From assembly GCF_001483965.1 (NCBI RefSeq), contig NZ_CP010796.1, positions 744,001-808,000 on the forward strand: a DNA stretch of 64,000 bases. Direction: 5' to 3'. Below are positions 57,863-64,000 of this stretch, piece by piece. Every line of letters begins with the position of its first letter. Within the stretch, counting starts at the first letter, position 1. Under the pieces are notes generated by a model, which did no database searches, had not been told where the DNA came from, and worked only from the letters and a program-made list of their open reading frames with translations. This DNA comes from Carnobacterium sp. CP1 (GTDB taxonomy: Bacteria > Bacillota > Bacilli > Lactobacillales > Carnobacteriaceae). The translations under genes and the position numbers were made by a program.

Positions 57863-59224
57863 TTATGCAAAGACTAAGGATAAAACTAACAGCAAGACAG
57901 AAGCTAAACTGATCCATTTCACATTCCCTTTAACAATATCCAAAATAGGAAGGTCAAAACCAGAGGATAAGGCTTGCATGGTGATATTAACAAAACTCAT
58001 TTGACTGCCCATTCCGACCCCAATCGTCACAAACCCTAAGGCAAGCGGCGAGAATCCTAACGAAATGGCTACCGGCAGTACCAGTGTTAAAATAGAACCG
58101 ACATATGCACCAGCAGGAATCCCGATCAAAATACCTGTTAAGACCGCAACCGGAACAACCACAGCGGCGGGGGCCAATTCCGCAACACTGGCGATTACAG
58201 CAAAGGTACCCGTTTGAGCAATCACATTAATAAAACCTAAGAAGATTCCTACTTGAAAGAGACGCGTTAAGATATACGTTGATCCATCGATCATGGCTTC
58301 GACCGATTCGTTTAAATTAAATTTGGTACAGAAGAAAATCAACGCCAATGTTACCACCATATAAACCAATGGCGTAAAAATTTCGATGCCAACTAAATTG
58401 TTTACGACTGGTCCAAGAATGACTGCAAACAATAAAAAGATAGCCGGTAAAGTAATCTTGACTAATTGAGCGTTGCTCAGTTGTGCATATTCATCCGAGG
58501 CTTCTTCTTTAAATCCCATGTGCCGACGTTTGGTTCCAAAAAAAGCTAGTAAAATAGCAACGACTACAAAGAGCAACCAATAAGGACGCATCGTTGAAAC
58601 ATATTCGCTGATAGGAAAGCCGCCTAATTTTGAAACGATACTTGACTCAAGAGAAGCGGGCGAAGTGGTAAAAGAAGCGGCAGCCGCTAATGACATAGCT
58701 GCAATCAATTCCGGAACGACCCCTACTGCAGCAAAAGCTAAGGGAGCAATAACCATGGCACTTCCCCCGCCGATACCCGACATATACGTTGCGGCAGCTA
58801 GCAAAATCACAATAAAAGCTGAAACATATTCTACTTTCCCTTTCGTTCCTCTTTTGGCTAACATTAAGGCAGCTGTATACCCGCCAGACTTGAATACCGC
58901 CATCGCAATAGCTGAATTGACGATCGGGACAGTGATCGTCAGCATCGTCGGAATGGCTTCAAGGAACTGTTTGTTGACTTCCCCTAATCCGATACCTCCG
59001 ATGATCATGGCCAGTACACCGCCTGCCAGACCGGCAATGATCATGTCTACTTTTAAAAATAATAATGTTAAGACAACGATCAGCGGGACGATAGTAATGA
59101 TAGCCATGAAGCCAGTAGGCGTTTTTGTGACTTCAATTCCCTGTGCAAAAACAATTAGAGGTGTGGCGAACGTTATCAAAAAAACAACCAATAATAAACC
59201 AATATTTTTTAATCGTTTCATCAT
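57863..59224 (-). CDS. Multi-pass transporter (ion-transporter superfamily, DcuC/CitMHS-like)
   Basis: A 453-residue protein with about 12 helices. After a signal-anchor-like first helix it shows GLAGGVLAMIIGG, YMSGIGGGSAMVIAPLAFA and LTGILIGIPAGAYVGS re-entrant-type repeats, as seen in ion-transporter-superfamily carriers of dicarboxylates and related compounds. Exact family and substrate are uncertain. Its place directly before the amidohydrolase suggests uptake of that enzyme's substrate. GGGGAAG precedes two adjacent ATGs; the first is used here. Confidence 0.7.
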   Translation of the reverse strand: MMKRLKNIGLLLVVFLITFATPLIVFAQGIEVTKTPTGFMAIITIVPLIVVLTLLFLKVDMIIAGLAGGVLAMIIGGIGLGEVNKQFLEAIPTMLTITVPIVNSAIAMAVFKSGGYTAALMLAKRGTKGKVEYVSAFIVILLAAATYMSGIGGGSAMVIAPLAFAAVGVVPELIAAMSLAAAASFTTSPASLESSIVSKLGGFPISEYVSTMRPYWLLFVVVAILLAFFGTKRRHMGFKEEASDEYAQLSNAQLVKITLPAIFLLFAVILGPVVNNLVGIEIFTPLVYMVVTLALIFFCTKFNLNESVEAMIDGSTYILTRLFQVGIFLGFINVIAQTGTFAVIASVAELAPAAVVVPVAVLTGILIGIPAGAYVGSILTLVLPVAISLGFSPLALGFVTIGVGMGSQMSFVNITMQALSSGFDLPILDIVKGNVKWISLASVLLLVLSLVFA

Positions 59225-59288
59225 ACTCTTCCCCTTTTAGCTACAGTTTTTTTTGATTCTATCTCCAAAAAATAATGAATGGCTTTGT

Positions 59289-60533
59289 TTATTTGCTTTC
59301 GGATGAAACTTCAGTTGTTGAATTAAAAATAGCGTAATCTATTTCTTTTTCATCATGTGCCAGAATCATGGCAATCAGTGCATCTGCGTCTACATTCAAA
59401 ACGGTTCTAAACATTCCAGAAAACCAATCGATGCCCGCCAATAAAGCAATACTCTCCAACGGTAAGCCTAACGATGGAATAACGATGGCCAAGGCTACTA
59501 AACCGCCGCCCGGAACAACCACTGTACCTAAACAAGCCAATGTCGATAAAACGACCATTTGTATGGTGTCAAGTACCGTAAATTCAATACTATAGAACTG
59601 AGCCAGTGTTATTGCTGCCAAAGAAAGATACAACGCCAAACCATTACTGTTCAATGCCATGCCCAATGGACCAACTAAACGTGAGATTCTTGGACTGATG
59701 CCCAATTTCTTTTCAGAATCTTCCATCTTTACCGGAAGTGTAATCGCAGAAGATGTCGTAGTGAATGCCACTACCGTCATTCTCCAAAGTTTCTTTGTCA
59801 ACATTAAAGGATTTACTTTGACATATGTTGCAGTCAGCATGATCCACAAGAACATAAAGATAACCGTTCCGATTGCCATCGCCAGTAAAAATTTAGCTAA
59901 CGGCAGAATAACGGCAAGTCCTATGGTTCCGGTAACCCAAGCAATTAAAGAAAAAATACCTAAAGGAGCCATCTTCATGACAACTTTAACAATATTCAAA
60001 ATCACCACGTTAAATTGTTTAATACCGCCCATTAAAGCCGATAAATCGGTTTTCGTTGACAACACACTAATTGAAAAACCAAATAATAGAGAAAAAATAA
60101 TGACTTGAATCATATTCGCGCTAGACATCGATTCCATTACATTGGCTGGAAAGAAATTTAAAATAATATCATATAAACTATCCGTATTGCTTTCAATAGC
60201 AGAAGACTCTAATTGCACATTGATTCCAGTTCCTGGTTTAATCAAATAGCCAAGTACAATACCCAGTGCCGCTGCCACTAGCGTAGACCCCATAAACCAA
60301 GCAGTTATTTTAATACCCAATTTACCAATTTCCCGCGAATCTAAACTGCCTACCGCTTCAATCACAGCTCCCATCACTAAAACGACTACTGACATTTGTA
60401 TCAATCTTAAAAAGATATCTCCAAAAATCTTGATGGGTGCAATTGCTGGCCCTATCAATAAACCCGCTAAAATTCCTAGAACCATTCCGATCATGATCTG
60501 GTTTGTCATACTGATGTTTTTCAAAAATTTCAT
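59289..60533 (-). CDS. Dicarboxylate/amino acid:cation symporter (GltP/DctA family)
   Basis: A 414-residue DAACS symporter with the expected helices and hairpins. Family motifs include a serine-rich TTTSSAITLPV and the C-terminal region GIDWFSGMFRTVLNVDADALIAM. It moves an acidic amino acid or C4-dicarboxylate with Na+ or H+. It is the first gene of a three-gene minus-strand unit with the carrier and amidohydrolase (64-nt gap). AAGGAGGGG precedes the ATG. Confidence 0.92.
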   Translation of the reverse strand: MKFLKNISMTNQIMIGMVLGILAGLLIGPAIAPIKIFGDIFLRLIQMSVVVLVMGAVIEAVGSLDSREIGKLGIKITAWFMGSTLVAAALGIVLGYLIKPGTGINVQLESSAIESNTDSLYDIILNFFPANVMESMSSANMIQVIIFSLLFGFSISVLSTKTDLSALMGGIKQFNVVILNIVKVVMKMAPLGIFSLIAWVTGTIGLAVILPLAKFLLAMAIGTVIFMFLWIMLTATYVKVNPLMLTKKLWRMTVVAFTTTSSAITLPVKMEDSEKKLGISPRISRLVGPLGMALNSNGLALYLSLAAITLAQFYSIEFTVLDTIQMVVLSTLACLGTVVVPGGGLVALAIVIPSLGLPLESIALLAGIDWFSGMFRTVLNVDADALIAMILAHDEKEIDYAIFNSTTEVSSESK

Positions 60534-60759
60534 AAATACCCCTCCTTTATACTATTTCATTTTCTTTGTACTTGATATAACAAGAACGTATTGAGTGTAA
60601 TTGTTCCATCCATCTCCCTTTCTATTTATTATCTACTAATTAAATGTTAATTTAATTATAATAACTCGTAAATAATAAAGCGACTTTTAATACTTATAGT
60701 TTAACTAAATCAAATAAAAACTTTATAATTTTCTGTATCCTTATATCTATCCTCCTTCT

Positions 60760-60788
60760 TTGCACGAAGTTTTTAGTTCATATACAAT
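60760..60788 (+). promoter_or_regulatory. Promoter upstream of the allantoin permease
   Basis: TTGCAC (60760-60765) and TACAAT (60783-60788) are separated by exactly 17 bp. It lies about 360 nt before the permease start, giving a long leader. Confidence 0.55.
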
Positions 60789-60803
60789 AGTAATCGCTTC
60801 CAA
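60789..60803. promoter_or_regulatory. cre site (CcpA) at the allantoin promoter
   Basis: Minus strand TTGGAAGCGATTACT matches every position of WTGNAANCGNWNNCW. It begins right after the -10 hexamer, covering the transcription start. Confidence 0.65.
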
Positions 60804-61094
60804 TGATTAAATCATTGTCTAAATCAGCTATAATAAGTTCGCTCTCTTTAGTTAATACAACCAAAACACCTATAATGATTTTATACTTCTAACTAGCTGA
60901 TTCCTGTTTATTCTAAATTATAATAAATAACAATATGACAATTTAATGGCACGTTTTAACTCTATCGTTATTTTCAACTGATCATCCGAAATAAAGCAAC
61001 AAATCATGGTTCGTTTTAAACAATCCAAACTAAAAAAAATAGCCAATTAAGCCAATGAAACTCGTTATTCATCATAGTATATTTAACCTTATGA

Positions 61095-61110
61095 ATGATA
61101 ACGCTTTCTA
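61095..61110. promoter_or_regulatory. Second cre-like site before the allantoin permease
   Basis: ATGATAACGCTTTCTA fits the cre consensus with a single mismatch. Between promoter and start codon it could act as a roadblock to elongation. Confidence 0.5.
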
Positions 61111-61155
61111 GTGATTGTAAGAACATTCAACTATTTTTGATTGGAAGGGGAAAAA

Positions 61156-62640
61156 ATGGAAAACATAAGAAAAAAAGAACTAACTGCTTATCAAGAGCGT
61201 GGATATAAAGAAGATTTGCTCCCTAAAACTAAAGAAAAACGAACATGGTCGACCTTTAACTACTTTACGATTTGGATGGGTTCGGTTCATAACGTTCCCA
61301 ACTATGTAGCTGTTGGAGGTTTTCTAGCTTTAGGTTTATCTCCCATTAATGTTATGCTAGCTATTGTTGTTAGTGCATTAGTTGTAGCAGGAATTATGAT
61401 TTTGAATGGAGCAGCCGGCAGCAAATACGGTATTCCTTTTTCAATGATTTTAAAAGCATCTTACGGTATTCGTGGAGCATTGTTTCCAGGATTCTTACGA
61501 GGTTGTGTTGCAGCTATTATGTGGTATGGGCTTCAAACGTATACCGGTTCGCAAGCTTTACTGATTTTGATTGCTAAAATCTGGCCTGGTTTTTTGGATA
61601 TAGGTGCAAATGTTAAGTTCTTTGGTATTTCTTTACCGGGCTTGATCGCCTTCGCTCTTTTCTGGGTTGTCAATCTATACATCGGATTAGGCGGCGGAGA
61701 CGTCTTGAAAAAATTTACTGCTGTTTTAAATCCTTTGATTTATATCGTTTTTGGCGGAATGACCATTTGGGCATTGAACGTCGGCGGCGGTCTTGCAAAT
61801 GTCTTGAAATACCGTCCGGAAGGCTTTAACAACTCTGGAACTTCTTTATTGGCTTTCCTAGTCATTATTAACGCTGTTGTTGCCGTTTGGGCTGCCCCAG
61901 CTGTAAGCGCTTCGGATTTCACACAAAACGCTAAATCATTCAAGAGCCAAGCTGTTGGTCAATTTAGCGGATTGCTGGTTTCTTATATTGTATTCGCTTT
62001 TACTAGTGTTATTATCCTAGCAGGGGCTAGTGTTTATTACGGCAATGATACATGGAATGTTTTAGATATCGTTAACAGCTGGGATAGTTTGCCAGCTATC
62101 GCTCTTGCAACAATTGTTTTATTGATGACGACCATTTCTACAAACGCAGCTGGAAATATTGTTCCTGCTGGTTTCCAAATAGCGGCACTATTCCCTTCTA
62201 AAATCAATTACAAACAAGGGGTCGTTATTGCGAGTATTGTCAGTTTCTTACTAATGCCTTGGAAGCTAATGGAAAACCAAACCAGTATTTATGCTTTCCT
62301 TGATATTATTGGAGGCATTTTGGGACCTGTTATTGGTATTATGTTAGCTCATTACTTTGTTATTATGAAACAAGATATCAACTTAGCTCAGCTGTATCCT
62401 GAAAAAGGCGATTACAGTTATTATAAAGGCGGCTTCAATATTTTTGCTTTTGTTGTAACCATCATTGCCAGTTTCCTAGCTTTCTCAGGCAAGTTTATCC
62501 CCGCTCTTTCTGCTCTTGCAAACCTGACTTGGATTGTCGGTGTCATTGCGGCTTTCATTCTTTATATCATTGGAATGTCGTTCTACCGTAAAGCAAATCC
62601 TAAGTTTGATGAAATGAATGCGGACACAGATGCTATTTAA
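61156..62640 (+). CDS. pucI: Allantoin permease (NCS1 family)
   Basis: A 494-residue nucleobase:cation symporter-1 protein with 12 helices. The signature region [20 protein letters not shown] near residue 40 and [23 protein letters not shown] follow the allantoin/uracil permease pattern. Location directly before an allantoinase gene supports allantoin as substrate. GGAAGGGG with 5 nt spacing sets ATG 61156; an in-frame TTG at 61141 overlaps it. First gene of the allantoin operon. Confidence 0.9.
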   Translation: MENIRKKELTAYQERGYKEDLLPKTKEKRTWSTFNYFTIWMGSVHNVPNYVAVGGFLALGLSPINVMLAIVVSALVVAGIMILNGAAGSKYGIPFSMILKASYGIRGALFPGFLRGCVAAIMWYGLQTYTGSQALLILIAKIWPGFLDIGANVKFFGISLPGLIAFALFWVVNLYIGLGGGDVLKKFTAVLNPLIYIVFGGMTIWALNVGGGLANVLKYRPEGFNNSGTSLLAFLVIINAVVAVWAAPAVSASDFTQNAKSFKSQAVGQFSGLLVSYIVFAFTSVIILAGASVYYGNDTWNVLDIVNSWDSLPAIALATIVLLMTTISTNAAGNIVPAGFQIAALFPSKINYKQGVVIASIVSFLLMPWKLMENQTSIYAFLDIIGGILGPVIGIMLAHYFVIMKQDINLAQLYPEKGDYSYYKGGFNIFAFVVTIIASFLAFSGKFIPALSALANLTWIVGVIAAFILYIIGMSFYRKANPKFDEMNADTDAI

Positions 62641-62687
62641 CCTTATGTACAAACTTTAAAAACCATTATATTTTAGGAGGAAAAGAA

Positions 62688-64000
62688 ATGAACTATGATT
62701 TACTAATAAAAAATGGAACTGTAATTTTAGAAAGCGAAGCAATCGTAACGGATGTTGCGGTAAAAGATGGAAAAATCGCAGCCATCGGTTCTGATTTGTC
62801 AGATGCCAGTGAAGTGGTTGATGCTCGCGGCTTAATTGTTTCTCCTGGAATGATTGACCCGCACGTGCATATTTCTGAACCTGGCAGAACAGAATGGGAA
62901 GGTTATGTAACCGGAACAAAAGCAGCAGCTAAAGGCGGCGTAACTTCATTTATTGAAATGCCTTTGAACCAATTACCTGCTACTGTGGATAGAGAATCGC
63001 TGCAAATCAAATTTGACGTTGCTAAAGGAAAAATGACAACAGATGTTGCTGTCTTTGGCGGATTGACTCCAAGAAACTTAGATGACATCAGCGACTTAGA
63101 TGAAGACGGCGTAACCGCTTATAAATGTTTCATGGCAACTTGCGGCGACCGCAGCAAACCTGAAGACTTTGAAAATGTTGATGACTATTCATTGTACGAA
63201 GGAATGAGACGGATTGCTAAAACAGGTAAAATCTTAGCTATTCATGCTGAAAATGCAGCTATCACCGATCGCTTAGGTCAAATTGCTGCTGAAACTGGTC
63301 CTAGAACATTGAAAGCTTATGTAGAATCTCGTCCAGTCTTTACTGAAGTTGAACCGATTCGTCGCGCGATCCTTTTCGCTAAAGAAACAGGTTGCCGTAT
63401 TCATATTTGTCACGTTGCGTGTCCTGAAGGTGTTGAAGAAGTTACTAAAGCACGTGCTGAAGGTGTCGATGTAACCTGTGAAACATGTACTCACAACTTC
63501 TACTTTGTAACAGATGAATTAGACGCAATTGGAAATGTTGCTAAATGTTCTCCTCCAATCCGCGACAAAAAAAATCAAGACGGCTTATGGGAAAAATTAT
63601 TCAAAGAAGAAATCTCTTTTGCTGTTTCTGACCACTCTCCTTGTACTCCTGATTTAAAAGAAGGCGATGCTTTCTCAGCTTGGGGCGGAGTTGCTGGATT
63701 ACAAAATAACGTTGACGTTATGTTTGACGAAGCCGTTCAAAAACGCGGAATGTCTTTAGAACAATTTGGACGCATTATTTCATCTAATGCTGCTGATCGT
63801 TACAACTTAAATGCTAAAGGCAGAATCAGCATTGGAAAAGACGCTGACTTCGTCTTTATCAAACCAGATGCACCTTATGTCTTAAAAGCTGAAGACTTAG
63901 AATACAAAAACAAACTTAGTCCTTATATCGGTCGTGAAATCGGAGCTCAAGTTGTAAAAACAATTTTACGCGGACAAACCATTTACGATCAAAAAACTGG
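62688..64000 (+). CDS. allB: Allantoinase, 3' end beyond the window
   Basis: Zinc amidohydrolase that opens allantoin to allantoate. 437 codons are present without a stop; about 10 to 15 are expected to follow. Visible motifs are the metal-binding [16 protein letters not shown], the carboxylated-lysine segment [13 protein letters not shown], two histidines (AIHAENA and [10 protein letters not shown]) and the catalytic Asp in [19 protein letters not shown] is 10 nt before the ATG, 47 nt after the permease stop. Further allantoin genes probably lie beyond. Confidence 0.94.
   Translation, partial: MNYDLLIKNGTVILESEAIVTDVAVKDGKIAAIGSDLSDASEVVDARGLIVSPGMIDPHVHISEPGRTEWEGYVTGTKAAAKGGVTSFIEMPLNQLPATVDRESLQIKFDVAKGKMTTDVAVFGGLTPRNLDDISDLDEDGVTAYKCFMATCGDRSKPEDFENVDDYSLYEGMRRIAKTGKILAIHAENAAITDRLGQIAAETGPRTLKAYVESRPVFTEVEPIRRAILFAKETGCRIHICHVACPEGVEEVTKARAEGVDVTCETCTHNFYFVTDELDAIGNVAKCSPPIRDKKNQDGLWEKLFKEEISFAVSDHSPCTPDLKEGDAFSAWGGVAGLQNNVDVMFDEAVQKRGMSLEQFGRIISSNAADRYNLNAKGRISIGKDADFVFIKPDAPYVLKAEDLEYKNKLSPYIGREIGAQVVKTILRGQTIYDQKT

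Larger units (their letters stand above)
60534..61155. promoter_or_regulatory. 622-nt divergent regulatory region
   Basis: No gene is recognised between the symporter and the allantoin permease. It is very AT-rich and holds a good plus-strand promoter with a cre overlapping the start site, and a second cre-like site 46 nt before the permease start. No strong symporter promoter was found; an AT-rich TTATTATAAT stretch near 60655 is a weak candidate. Confidence 0.5.

Overview
The window looks like chromosome of a low-GC Gram-positive bacterium. AT-rich codons, strong GGAGG-type ribosome binding sites, many short T-tailed hairpin terminators, lipobox solute-binding proteins, PTS components, GntR/LacI regulators and several sites matching the CcpA cre consensus all point to Bacillota. 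The gene set (allantoin genes, Wzy-type polysaccharide cluster, N-glycan glycosidases) fits a Carnobacterium- or Enterococcus-like member of Lactobacillales; the genus is an inference. No tRNA, rRNA, CRISPR array, insertion sequence or phage gene was recognised.

Layout. 1-2.9 kb: a deoxynucleoside kinase, a papain-fold (C39-like) protein and a stand-alone dihydrolipoyl dehydrogenase. 3.1-20.6 kb (minus strand): a 15-gene Wzx/Wzy polysaccharide operon, read from 20.6 kb down to 3.1 kb. It holds an aminotransferase, priming sugar transferase, glycosyltransferases, two paralogous FemAB/GNAT-fold proteins, polymerase, flippase, a GT14-type transferase, a CapD/PglF-type 4,6-dehydratase and a CpsC/CpsD tyrosine-kinase pair placed near the 3' end. 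A leader of about 830 nt (20.6-21.43 kb) carries an extended -10 promoter and nested inverted repeats. 21.6-25.8 kb: a Cys-rich copper-storage-like protein, then a cellobiose-type PTS IIC, 6-phospho-beta-glucosidase and GntR regulator. 26.0-31.7 kb (minus): rbsR-K-D-A-C-B for ribose, with a LacI operator and a full-match cre at the promoter. 32.0 kb: a lone FAH/hydratase-family enzyme.

32.9-54.6 kb is a glycan-dismantling locus: GH38, GH1, GH125, GH92, GH2 and GH20 glycosidases, none with a recognisable signal peptide. They sit with an LplB/YtcP/lipoprotein ABC importer, a YesL-YesM-YesN-type membrane/sensor/regulator set and a GntR-LacI hybrid repressor. The enzyme set resembles the pneumococcal N-glycan genes (GH20C, GH38, GH125, GH92) and adds a beta-galactosidase and a GH1 enzyme. 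I infer import of freed N-glycan oligosaccharides followed by complete intracellular trimming.

55.1-64.0 kb concerns nitrogen-rich heterocycles and ureides: a DUF2877/AllH-like gene interrupted at an A11 run, a cytosine-deaminase-like amidohydrolase with a multi-pass transporter and a dicarboxylate/amino-acid symporter, then an allantoin permease followed by allantoinase (cut by the window end). cre-like sites upstream of ribose, glycan and allantoin genes suggest a shared carbon-catabolite circuit.
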